Source: Nocardia fusca NBRC 14340
Lineage (GTDB): Bacteria > Actinomycetota > Actinomycetes > Mycobacteriales > Mycobacteriaceae
Assembly (NCBI RefSeq): GCF_001618425.1
Contig: NZ_BDCU01000001.1
Span: 1-34,532, forward strand
Length of the DNA stretch: 34,532 nt
Direction: 5' to 3'
A program made the position numbers and the translations under genes. Shown here piece by piece: positions 7,526 to 15,403 of this stretch. Under the pieces are notes generated by a model. That model was not told where the DNA came from and did not search any database. It saw nothing but the letters and a program-made list of their open reading frames with translations. The first letter of the stretch is position 1; every line of letters starts with the position of its first letter.

Positions 7526-8283
7526 GCACGATTACCGCACCGCTGACCGATTCGTCGATCATGCTGCGCCGGAATTTCAAACATTCCACCCGGAACCCGG
7601 TCACCATCTTCAACGCGGCCTTCATGCCGGTCGTGATGATGTTGATCTTCGTGTACGTATTCGGCAGCGCCTTCGACGTCGGCGGCGACTACATCGACTA
7701 CGCGACACCGGGCATGCTGCTGCTGGCCATCAGTTACGGGTTGTCGGGCACCGCGGTGGCGGTGAGCTCGGATATGTCGAAGGGCATCATCAACCGGTTC
7801 AAGGTCATGGATGTATCCCGCAGCGCCGTACTGACCGGCCATGTCGTGGCCACCATCCTGACCAATGCGGTGGCCGTCGTGGCGATCCTCGCGGTGGCGT
7901 TCGCCTTGGGATTCCGGCCGCCGGCCACCGGACTCGACTGGCTGGGCGCCCTCGGCATCCTGGCGGCGACCTCGTTCGCCGCGGCCTGGCTCACGGTGGC
8001 GCTGGGTATGGCGGCGAAGACCCCGGAGTCCGCCGGGATGGGTGTGGTGCCGCTGATCATGCTGCCCTTCGTGAGCACCGCGATCGTGCCGGCCGAGAAG
8101 ATGGGGCAGGGGGTCCGGCAGTTCGCGCAGTATCAGCCGTTCACGCCGATCATCGAATCCTTGCGTGGATTCCTGGCCGGTAACCCGTCCGGCGGCTACA
8201 CGGCCGCGGCGCTCGCCTGGTGCGCCGGGTTCGCTGTCCTCGGATACGTGTGGTCCCGGGCCACGTTCAACAAGCGAGCGTGA
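7522..8283 (+). CDS. ABC-2 type permease (DrrB type)
   Basis: The protein has 253 residues and about six hydrophobic segments, for example FMPVVMMLIFVYVFGSAF, PGMLLLAISYGLSGTAVAV, ILTNAVAVVAILAVAFALGF and ALAWCAGFAVLGYVW. The N-terminal SIMLRRNFKHSTRNPVTIF segment and the QPFTPIIESLRGFL motif are characteristic of ABC2 membrane subunits of drug exporters. It overlaps the ATPase gene by 4 bp, so the pair forms one operon. The 3' end overlaps the convergent SARP gene by 17 bp. Confidence 0.92.
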   Translation: MSTITAPLTDSSIMLRRNFKHSTRNPVTIFNAAFMPVVMMLIFVYVFGSAFDVGGDYIDYATPGMLLLAISYGLSGTAVAVSSDMSKGIINRFKVMDVSRSAVLTGHVVATILTNAVAVVAILAVAFALGFRPPATGLDWLGALGILAATSFAAAWLTVALGMAAKTPESAGMGVVPLIMLPFVSTAIVPAEKMGQGVRQFAQYQPFTPIIESLRGFLAGNPSGGYTAAALAWCAGFAVLGYVWSRATFNKRA

Positions 8284-11200
8284 CGGCGGCCAGTTCCTGC
8301 CAGTCCGCTTCCGTGCCCTCGCGCATCGCCTCGGTGAAGTCCGCTTCGCCGAGGCGATCTCGTATCGTCCGCTCGACCCGCGCCGTATCCGGCTGCGAAC
8401 AATCGGGCACGCCGTGGACCACGGTGCTCACCGCGAGCAGCCGCGCGGCCTCGACATCGCGGTCGGAGCGCAGCGCCAGGTCCGCGATGCCGACGATCAC
8501 CTGGGCGACCAGGACCGCGTGCCCCGCCTCGGTGGCCGCCCGGAAGGCCGTGGCGTGATGCGCCCGCGCCTCGTCGAGGTCGGTGGTGAGGTAGCCGAGC
8601 AGGGTGTGGATCGAGGCGGCGAGTTGCGGCGTCTCCGCTTCGCTGCCCAATATCGTTGTGGCGACGCGGATCTGTTCGAAGGCATGCTCGGTATCGCCGC
8701 CCCACCGGGCCAGCTCCGCCTTCGCCAGGGCCAATTCGGCCAATGCCACCGGCCAGGCGACCCGATCCGCGCACCGCTGGGCCTCGGCCATCGCGGCCGC
8801 GCTCGCCTCGGTATCACCCGCGAGCCAGTACAATTGGGCCTGCCGCGACAGCAGGCCGACGATATCCTCGGTCGCGCCGATCTCGGTCACCACCGCGACG
8901 GCCTGGTCGAAGAGCTCGCAGGCGGCGGTGAACTCGCCGCGGGTGGCGAAGCGATTGGCCCGTTCGGTCAGCGCGAACGACATCCCCCATCGCTCGCCCA
9001 GGGCGCGGAACTCGGTCAGCGCCCCCGCGAGGTATGCGTCCACGTCCGGCCCGTCCTGCCCGAGCACGATCCGCATCTTGCCCATCTGTAGCCGGGCCAG
9101 GGCGCGCACCCAGGGATCGTCGTCGGTGAGCAGGGGTTCGAAGGCGGTGGACAGTCCCTCCGGGCCGTGCAGCATCCGTTCCAGCGCGGGAATGAACGCC
9201 AGGGCAGGATGACCGGCACCGACACTCCGGCTCACCTCGTACGCCTTACGGATCCATTCGGCCAGCTGACTCGCGTCATTGCGCCCGGAACTCAGGAAAT
9301 GCACGACCAGCGCGTACATCAGGGCCCGGGTCCCGTCGTCCACCTCGGCCGGCGCGTCCGCGACCGCGGAGACGAATTCCAGGCCCTCGGCCTTGTACCC
9401 ACCGAGCCACCAGTACCACCCGGCGGCCGCGGCGAGCCGCAGCGCCCCCGCGGTATCACCGGCCGCGAGCGCGCCGCGCATCGCAACGGCGATGTTGTCG
9501 TGCTCGGCCCCCAGCACGGCCAGCCACTCCAGTTGTCCGGCGCGGCGCAGATGCGGTTCCGCGGTGGCGGCGAGCCCGGTGAAATACGCGAGATGCGCGC
9601 GGCGCGCCGCGTCCGCCTCCCCCGACTCCTCCAGCCGGTCGCGGGCGTACTGCCGGATCGTATCGAGCATCCGATAGCGCGGTTCGTTCTCACCCGCGGT
9701 GCGCAGCATCGATTTCTCGGTCAGCGCGGTCAGTAGTTCGAGCACCTCCCACTGCTCGACCCCCGCGTTCCGGCCGTCCCCGGTGTCCGCGCACACCTGT
9801 TCCGCCGCCGCCAGACTCGCGCCGCCGGCGAATACCGCGAGCCGGCGCAACACCGTCCGTTCCGCGTCGGTCAGCAACTCCCAGCTCCAGTCGACCACCG
9901 CGCGCAACGTCCGGTGCTGCGGGATCGCGGTGCGGCTGCCGCCGGTGAGCAGGCGGAACCGGTCGTCGAGGCGGTCGGCGAGCTGTTCGAGGGACATGGT
10001 GCGCAGCCTGGCCGCGGCCAGTTCGATCGCCAGCGGTATGCCATCGAGCGCACGGCAGACGCGGCCCATGGTCGCCAGCGCGCGGGCGTCGGAGGCGAGG
10101 TCCTTGCGCACCGCTCCGGCGCGGTCCCGCAGCAGTTGCACCGCCGGGGACGCTTCGATCTCGCCGGGGCCAGCGTGCTCGGCGGGTAGCGCCAGCGGCT
10201 CGACCTGCCACAGCGCCTCACCGGTGATGCCGAGCGGTTCCCGGCTGGTGGCCAGGATCCGCAGCCGCCGGCACTCCCCGAGGACCCGGTGGGCGAACAC
10301 CGCCACCGCGTCGATGACGTGCTCGCAGTTGTCCAGGATCACCAGTGTTTCGCGGTCGCGGATCGCCGCGACGAACCGCTCGATCGGTTCGGCGTTCGGC
10401 GCTCCGCCGAGCAGCGCGTCGCGCAGGCCGAGCGCGGCGATCGCCGATTGCGCCACATCCCCGCATCCGTCGACGGACGCCAGTTCGACCAGCCAGGCGC
10501 CGTCGGGTAGGTCGTCGAGCAGGGTCTGCGCGGTTTCCAGCGCCAGCCTGGTCTTCCCTGATCCTCCGGGCCCGGTCAGGGTGGTGAGCCGATGGTTCGC
10601 GATGAGGTCGCGCACGGCGGCGATATCGGCGTATTTGCCGATATATCCGGTGAGTTCGGCCCGCAGGTTCGTCCGGCGCTCGGCATTCTCCGCGCCCACT
10701 TCGCCGCGCAACAGCGCGACGTGCAGAGCGGACAGTTCCGGGGAGGGGTCCACGCCCAGCGTGTCGGCGAGCGCTTCCCGCGCGTCCTGGTACACCACCA
10801 GTGCCTCCGAACCTCGGCCCGCGGCGCCGAGCGCCCGCATCAGCGCGGCGACGAGCCGTTCCCGCACCGGGTACCGGGCCACCAGCTCGGTCAGCTCGCT
10901 CACCTGCTCCGCGGCCCGGCCGAGGCGGATCTCCGATTCGTACAGGTCCTCGGTGGCGGCCAGGCGCAGCCCCTCGAACCGGGTGATCACCGCGTCCACG
11001 GCCTCGCTGTCGCGCACTTCGATATCCCGCATCGGCGCACCGCGCCACAGCTCGAGGGCCTCGCGCAGCAGCCGGGTCCGCTGCGCGTCGTCACCGCCGC
11101 GGGCCGCGTCGAGGAGCTGTTCGAAACGCACCGCATCGACCGCGCCGGGTCGCACGGTGAGCCGGTATCCGCCCGCCTGCCCCTCGAGCGATCCGTCCGG

Positions 11201-11422
11201 CAGCAGCCGGCGCAGCCGGGAGACCAGCGCCTGCAGGGCGTTCGCGGCGTCGGCGGGTGGCTGCTCACCCCAGATCCAGTCGACCAGCGTGGCCCGCGGG
11301 ACCGCGCGACCGGGTTCCAGTGCCAGGGCGATCAACAGCGCCCGTAGCCGGACGCCCGGTACCTCGATGGATCCCCCGTCGTCTGCTCGGATGTCGAGCG
11401 GTCCAAGCAACGCGATCTGCAC
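8267..11422 (-). CDS. SARP/AfsR-type multidomain regulator (BTAD - NB-ARC ATPase - TPR)
   Basis: The protein has 1051 residues. Residues about 1-95 are the winged-helix DNA-binding domain (MQIALLGPLDIR start, WIWGEQPPADAANALQALVSRLRR). Residues about 98-245 are the bacterial transcriptional activation domain. A STAND ATPase follows: Walker A GPGGSGKT (284-291), Walker B LVILDN (360-365) and GIPLAIELAAARL. The C-terminal half is a TPR-like helical array. Such proteins activate secondary-metabolite and resistance genes by binding heptamer direct repeats. GTG 11422 lies 6 nt after CAGAAT (11429-11434 on the minus strand), so it may be leaderless. It sits between two promoters carrying matching heptamer arrays, which makes it their obvious candidate activator. 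Confidence 0.92.
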   Translation of the reverse strand: MQIALLGPLDIRADDGGSIEVPGVRLRALLIALALEPGRAVPRATLVDWIWGEQPPADAANALQALVSRLRRLLPDGSLEGQAGGYRLTVRPGAVDAVRFEQLLDAARGGDDAQRTRLLREALELWRGAPMRDIEVRDSEAVDAVITRFEGLRLAATEDLYESEIRLGRAAEQVSELTELVARYPVRERLVAALMRALGAAGRGSEALVVYQDAREALADTLGVDPSPELSALHVALLRGEVGAENAERRTNLRAELTGYIGKYADIAAVRDLIANHRLTTLTGPGGSGKTRLALETAQTLLDDLPDGAWLVELASVDGCGDVAQSAIAALGLRDALLGGAPNAEPIERFVAAIRDRETLVILDNCEHVIDAVAVFAHRVLGECRRLRILATSREPLGITGEALWQVEPLALPAEHAGPGEIEASPAVQLLRDRAGAVRKDLASDARALATMGRVCRALDGIPLAIELAAARLRTMSLEQLADRLDDRFRLLTGGSRTAIPQHRTLRAVVDWSWELLTDAERTVLRRLAVFAGGASLAAAEQVCADTGDGRNAGVEQWEVLELLTALTEKSMLRTAGENEPRYRMLDTIRQYARDRLEESGEADAARRAHLAYFTGLAATAEPHLRRAGQLEWLAVLGAEHDNIAVAMRGALAAGDTAGALRLAAAAGWYWWLGGYKAEGLEFVSAVADAPAEVDDGTRALMYALVVHFLSSGRNDASQLAEWIRKAYEVSRSVGAGHPALAFIPALERMLHGPEGLSTAFEPLLTDDDPWVRALARLQMGKMRIVLGQDGPDVDAYLAGALTEFRALGERWGMSFALTERANRFATRGEFTAACELFDQAVAVVTEIGATEDIVGLLSRQAQLYWLAGDTEASAAAMAEAQRCADRVAWPVALAELALAKAELARWGGDTEHAFEQIRVATTILGSEAETPQLAASIHTLLGYLTTDLDEARAHHATAFRAATEAGHAVLVAQVIVGIADLALRSDRDVEAARLLAVSTVVHGVPDCSQPDTARVERTIRDRLGEADFTEAMREGTEADWQELAAVTLAC

Positions 11423-11496
11423 CGGACCATTCTGCCGCAGCGGGCCGCGCGTCCTCTCCGCGAGTGAATACGGTGCCTCCTACCAGCACGAACACC

Positions 11497-11559
11497 GCGT
11501 CAGGGGGCGTGTCAGTGCGGTATCAGGCCGGTGTCAGCGGACCCGGCGACAGTTCTCCC
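11497..11559 (+). promoter_or_regulatory. SARP-type heptamer array and promoter of the ferredoxin-P450 cluster
   Basis: Four direct heptamers: GCGTCAG (11497-11503), GTGTCAG (11509-11515), GTATCAG (11520-11526) and GTGTCAG (11531-11537), spaced 12, 11 and 11 bp. Ten bases later is GACAGT (11548-11553), then 6 nt, then ATG 11560. Repeat number, spacing, distance to the hexamer and distance to ATG are identical to the array at 6518-6580. Aligned without gaps, the 70 bp before each ATG agree at about 52 positions by hand count. Confidence 0.7.
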
Positions 11560-11625
11560 ATGACCAGATCGGCAAGAGCGACCACCGGCCCGGACAGCCC
11601 GGTCACCCGGCGGGAGGGAGCACCC

Positions 11626-11859
11626 ATGGAACTCGTGGTCGACCGGGAACGCTGCATCGGCGCCGGTATGTGCGCACTGCTCGCTCCGGAGGTGTTCGAC
11701 CAGGACGAGGCGGACGGCCGCGTGCTGCTCCTCGACCCCGCGCCCCCGGCCGTACACCATCCTGCCGCCCGCGAGGCCGCCCACAACTGTCCCGCGGCGG
11801 CGATCACCCTTCGCGGCCGAGCTCCCGCACCGGAACCGGACCGACGGAGCGGCGACTGA
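11626..11859 (+). CDS. [3Fe-4S]-type ferredoxin, P450 electron donor
   Basis: The protein has 77 residues. It opens MELVVDRERCIGAGMC with cysteines C10 and C16 in the CxxxxxC arrangement, and a later CP (HNCPAAAI), the three-cysteine pattern of single-cluster actinobacterial ferredoxins that serve P450s. ATG 11626 follows a strong GGAGGGAG site and matches the family N-terminus. An in-frame ATG at 11560, directly at the predicted transcription start, would add 22 residues without family similarity. It lies 113 bp before the P450 gene, in the same operon. No ferredoxin reductase gene is present in the window. Confidence 0.9.
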   Translation: MELVVDRERCIGAGMCALLAPEVFDQDEADGRVLLLDPAPPAVHHPAAREAAHNCPAAAITLRGRAPAPEPDRRSGD

Positions 11860-11972
11860 CGGCAGACGGGACGTCCCGGACCACCGGAGTCCCTCCCGCA
11901 GCCCCGCCACGAAACACCACCGATCACACCGTGTCCCGCACCGCCCCGGGACCTGAAACGACAGGAAATACG

Positions 11973-13187
11973 ATGAGCGACACCGCTTCCGTCCCCCACG
12001 GCCTTCCCACCGAACGCGATGCCGGCCCCTTCGACCCGCCGCGCGAGATCACCCGGCTGCGCGAGGCGCGCCCGGTGAGCCCCCTGCTTTTCCCCGACGG
12101 CCACGCCGGCTGGCTGGTCACCGGCTACGACGAGGCCCGCGCGCTCCTGGCCGATACCCGCTTCAGCTCCCGCCAGGACATCGGCATCCTGCACGCACTG
12201 GACGCGACTCCCGATATGCCCGCCCAGACCGAACCGTCCCCGCAGATCCCGGGTCTGTTCGTCGCCATGGACCCGCCGGACCACACCCGGCTGCGGCGCA
12301 AGCTCATCGGTGCTTTCACCGTTCGGCGCATGAAACAACTCGAAGAGCACATCGCCGAGGTCGTCGAGCGGCAACTCGACGAGATGGCGAACCTGACTCC
12401 GCCGGTCGATCTGGTGCGGGCCTTCGCGCTGCCGGTGCCCTCGCTGGTGATCTGCGAACTGCTCGGCGTCCCCTACACCGACCGTGAGACCTTCCAGACC
12501 AACTCCGCCAAGTTCCTGCTCCGGGACCAGCCGCTGGAGGAGAAGATGGGTGCCTACGGCGCGATGATGGGCTACCTGGCCGAACTGGTCACGGCCAAAC
12601 GCGCCGCGCCCGGCGAGGACATCCTGTCCGACCTCGCCCGCGACGAGGACCTCTCCATCGAGGAACTGACCGGCATCTCCTTCCTGCTGTTGCTCGCCGG
12701 CCACGAGACCACCGCGAACATGCTGGCGCTGGGCACCTTCGCGCTGCTGGAGAACCCGGAGCAGCTGGCCGAGCTGCGCGCGGATCCGGACCTGATGCCG
12801 GACGCGGTCGAAGAGCTCATGCGCTACCTGTCGGTCGCCGATATCTTCTATCGCTACGCCACCGAGGATCTCGAACTCGGCGGGGAGACCATCCCCGCGG
12901 GATCCACCGTGGTGGTCTCGCTGCTGGCCGCCAACCACGATCCCCGGCGTTTCGACAACCCGGACGCCCTCGACATCCACCGCAAGGCACGCGGCCACGT
13001 GTCCTTCGGGCACGGCGTGCACCAGTGCCTGGGCCAGCAATTGGCCCGGGTGGAGATGCGCGCCGGTTTCGCCGGACTGCTACGCCGCTTCCCGACCCTG
13101 CGGCTCGCCGTGCCCGCCGGGGAAGTACCGCTGCGAACCGATATGAACATCTACGGCGTCCACGAACTGCCGGTCACCTGGGCCTGA
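11973..13187 (+). CDS. Cytochrome P450 monooxygenase
   Basis: The protein has 404 residues, the normal length of a soluble bacterial P450. The I-helix oxygen-binding motif is LLLAGHETTANM, the K-helix ExxR is in AVEELMRYLSV, and the heme loop FGHGVHQCLGQQLARVEM places the ligand cysteine at C352. The style resembles the CYP105/CYP107 groups that hydroxylate secondary metabolites or xenobiotics, though the substrate cannot be read from sequence. ATG 11973 has AGGAAA upstream; the long open frame before it is antisense to the SARP gene and not coding. Electrons would come from the adjacent ferredoxin. Control by the SARP array is inferred. Confidence 0.95.
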   Translation: MSDTASVPHGLPTERDAGPFDPPREITRLREARPVSPLLFPDGHAGWLVTGYDEARALLADTRFSSRQDIGILHALDATPDMPAQTEPSPQIPGLFVAMDPPDHTRLRRKLIGAFTVRRMKQLEEHIAEVVERQLDEMANLTPPVDLVRAFALPVPSLVICELLGVPYTDRETFQTNSAKFLLRDQPLEEKMGAYGAMMGYLAELVTAKRAAPGEDILSDLARDEDLSIEELTGISFLLLLAGHETTANMLALGTFALLENPEQLAELRADPDLMPDAVEELMRYLSVADIFYRYATEDLELGGETIPAGSTVVVSLLAANHDPRRFDNPDALDIHRKARGHVSFGHGVHQCLGQQLARVEMRAGFAGLLRRFPTLRLAVPAGEVPLRTDMNIYGVHELPVTWA

Positions 13188-13206
13188 ACGGCCCGCTGGA
13201 CCACTC

Positions 13207-13225
13207 GCCGATCGCGCAGATCGGC
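13207..13225. promoter_or_regulatory. Inverted repeat between P450 and DUF4097-like gene
   Basis: GCCGATC (13207-13213) and GATCGGC (13219-13225) form a perfect 7-bp inverted repeat with a 5-nt loop, in the 74-bp gap between the two genes. It could be an operator or a small RNA hairpin that adjusts expression within the operon. No poly-T tract follows. Confidence 0.3.
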
Positions 13226-13261
13226 AGAACCCCCATTTCTTTCGCACCGAGGAGCACAGCC

Positions 13262-13906
13262 ATGCCCACATTCGAGACGCCGGAACCGATCGACATCACC
13301 GTCGAAGTACTCTCCGGCGAAGTCACGGTCACCGCCGCCGACCGCACCGACACCGTGGTCACGGTCCGGCCGGCCGACGAGTCCAAGAAAGGCGATATCC
13401 GCGCCGCCGAACAGACCCGGGTCGATTTCACGGCCGGCGCCCTGAGCGTGATCACCCCGCGGGATTGGCGGACCTACACCCCGTTCGGCGGCAATCCGTC
13501 GATCGTGGTAACCATCGAGGTGCCCACCGGCTCCCGGTGGAAGGGCACCGCCGCGGTGGGCCGGTTGGTGGGCACCGGCGAACTCGGCCGGTGCGATCTG
13601 GAGGTGGCCGCCGGCGATATCTTCGTCGAGCGCCCGACCGATTCGGTGACCGCGAAAACCGCCCAGGGCGATATCCGCATCGGCGAGGCAGTACGCGGGG
13701 AACTGCGGTTGGAGACATCCATGGGCGAACTCGAAGTGGGTATCAGCCCGGGCAGCGCGGCCCGGCTGGAGACGGGCGCGCTGCACGGCACGGTGCAGAA
13801 CCGGATACAACCGGTCGGTCCGGCCGCGAGCAGCGGGGACATCGTGCGGGTGTACGCGCGCAATTCCTACGGCGACATCATCGTCCGGCACGCGAGCGTC
13901 GTCTGA
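13262..13906 (+). CDS. DUF4097-like beta-helical protein
   Basis: The protein has 214 residues. It is built from repeated short beta-strand turns such as GELRLETSMGELEVGI, GDIFVERPTDSVTAKTAQGDIRIG and NSYGDIIV, the pattern of the DUF4097 beta-strand repeat family of putative adhesin-like or shape-sensing proteins. There is no signal peptide or membrane helix, so it is probably cytoplasmic. ATG 13262 follows a GAGGAG site. It lies 74 bp after the P450 and is probably part of the SARP-controlled operon. Its biochemical role is unknown. Confidence 0.75.
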   Translation: MPTFETPEPIDITVEVLSGEVTVTAADRTDTVVTVRPADESKKGDIRAAEQTRVDFTAGALSVITPRDWRTYTPFGGNPSIVVTIEVPTGSRWKGTAAVGRLVGTGELGRCDLEVAAGDIFVERPTDSVTAKTAQGDIRIGEAVRGELRLETSMGELEVGISPGSAARLETGALHGTVQNRIQPVGPAASSGDIVRVYARNSYGDIIVRHASVV

Positions 13907-14350
13907 CCATTCGGCCGGCCCGACGCCACCGCGGCCGAGGTCCGGGCGGCTGCCGAGGCGGCCCGGTTGGACGAGGTGATCGAACGGCCGCCCGGTGGCC
14001 GGTCGGCCGCTGTGGGTGAAGGGGGCGGCCTGCTCTCCGGTGGCGAACGGCAGCGGGTGTCGATCGCACGAGCCCTGCTGAAGGACGCGCCGATCGTCCT
14101 GCTCGACGAGGTGACCTCCGCGCTGGATCCGGTGAACGAGGCAGCCGTGCACGAGGGCATCGAGCGGCTCGTGGCCGGACGGACAGTCGTGATGGTGGCG
14201 CATCGGCTGAACACGGTCCGGCGGGCGGATCGGATCGTGTTCCTGGACAAGAGGCGGATCGTGGAGGAGGGAACCCCTGAGGAACTGCTGCGCCGAGGCG
14301 GTCGCTATGCATGCCGACTTCTGGGCGGTCTCCGGCCGGGTGGCGGGTGA
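13907..14350 (+). pseudogene. 3' remnant of an ABC exporter ATPase domain
   Basis: An open frame begins right after the TGA of the preceding gene and encodes FGRPDATAAEV, typical of the region after the Q-loop in type-1 ABC exporters. It continues with the signature LSGGERQRVSIARALL, Walker B IVLLDEVTSALDP, the H-loop VMVAHRLNTV and a normal C-terminus, stopping at 14350. The transmembrane domain, Walker A and Q-loop are missing and no start codon with a ribosome binding site exists (only TTG 13967). This is the last ~140 residues of a ~600-residue transporter, left by a deletion that joined it to the upstream gene. Confidence 0.8.
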
Positions 14351-14373
14351 ATGAGCGCCGGCGGCGGGCGGAC

Positions 14374-14679
14374 CTAATCGACCGGGCGGATCGCCGGACT
14401 CCACCCCTGGGTCATCGTGACGTAGGCGGCGAGATCCTCGATGCACATCATCTCGGGATGGCTGTAGTAGATCAGTTCGAACCGGCGCTGCCGCCAGGAC
14501 ATCGGGTCCATACGACCCTCATGGCTCGTATCGCACAGCGCTTCGAGCCGGCCCAGATCGAACGGCTCCTTACCACGGGCGTGCGCGTCCGCTTTGACGG
14601 CTGCCAAGCGCTCTGTACGTGTCAGATCCGCTCTACCCCACACCCCCGCCGCGAAGCGGCGCGCTTCTTCGAGGTCCAC
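14374..14679 (-). CDS. Hypothetical 101-residue protein
   Basis: A protein of 101 residues, hydrophilic and mostly helical by appearance. It opens MDLEEARRFAAGVWGRADLT and ends with a region containing WRQRRFELIYYSHPEMMCIEDLAAYVTMTQGW. The GTG start at 14679 is preceded by AGGAGAG. Codon use is like that of its neighbours, with no stop codons over its length. No family is recognised and no signal peptide or membrane segment is seen. It is convergent with the ABC remnant. Confidence 0.6.
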   Translation of the reverse strand: MDLEEARRFAAGVWGRADLTRTERLAAVKADAHARGKEPFDLGRLEALCDTSHEGRMDPMSWRQRRFELIYYSHPEMMCIEDLAAYVTMTQGWSPAIRPVD

Positions 14680-14990
14680 TGACGCTCTCCTACCTGCCCG
14701 CGGGCCCGGTCCAGCCGGAAGGCTGGTTTAACCACGAGAAGTTCTGGGTACGATTCTAGGCCGTGAACTGCGGTGCCGCAGCGCCGATTCCCGTGCACGC
14801 CCCGAAACCCGTGCGCACCCTGGAATTCTATGGTCCGCGAGGTCCGGCCCCGCCTGTTCGCCGTAGCCGACGCGGAAATCGATGACGGCACAACCGAGGG
14901 TACCGACGCCCACGTCGGCGGCGTCCGGCGGCGTCCGGCGGTGGCCCACCGGCGATCCGGCCGCTGCGTCATCGGCGCTCCACGCGGACC
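14680..14990. other. Gene-poor stretch
   Basis: No reading frame with recognisable protein character is seen on either strand. On the minus strand this is where the missing part of the hydrolase pseudogene would continue, but the sequence shows only Arg/Pro-rich shadow frames. A short tandem GGCGGCGTCC-type repetition lies near 14920-14942. It is probably decayed coding sequence. Confidence 0.4.
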
Positions 14991-15343
14991 TCACTCCACG
15001 GTGCCGATCGCGTACGGACCGCCGGGCTGCGGCAATCCGAACACCGGAACCGCGACCGAGACTGCGAAAAAGACAATGCCCCACCTGTTCCGACAGCACG
15101 CAGCCAGCGGGAAGGACGGCAGGTGCGGGCGATCACCACCGCCCACACCACCGCCAGGGTCAACGACATGGCGTAGGCCGGAACCATCGGCCAGCGATAA
15201 CCCTCGGCGAGCGACTGGGCGCAGGCCGCGAGCGGCGCGAGGACGCTGATATGCCGCAGGCGGCGCAGCTCGCCGCGCCACGGTACGGCCGGCGCGATCA
15301 GGCCCGTGGCGTTCGCCGCCCACAACGGGATCTCGGCCGCCAT
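14991..15343 (-). pseudogene. Frameshifted N-terminal fragment of a membrane-anchored alpha/beta hydrolase
   Basis: From ATG 15343 (AAGGAAGAG upstream) the frame reads MAAEIPLWAANATGLIAP and a hydrophobic helix AMSLTLAVVWAVVIART, then loses sense near 15080. In the next frame the expected continuation appears: GIVFFAVSVAVPVFGLPQPGGPYAIGT, ending in a stop at 14991. The membrane helices followed by an FxLPxPxGPYxxGT motif are typical of the start of platelet-activating-factor-acetylhydrolase-like proteins. The catalytic domain is absent. A one-base indel plus truncation explains it. The AraC gene just upstream on the same strand was probably its regulator. Confidence 0.6.
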
Positions 15344-15403
15344 CGGCTCTTCCTTCCGGCGTATTCGTGGCATCGCACCGGAAGACCCGCCGGCGCGGGC
15401 CCA

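Noticed and set aside
9699..11972. Very long open frame ahead of the P450, antisense to the SARP gene
   Set aside because: It is Ser/Arg/Ala-rich shadow coding of a high-GC gene; P450 homology begins only at 11973, where a ribosome site is present.
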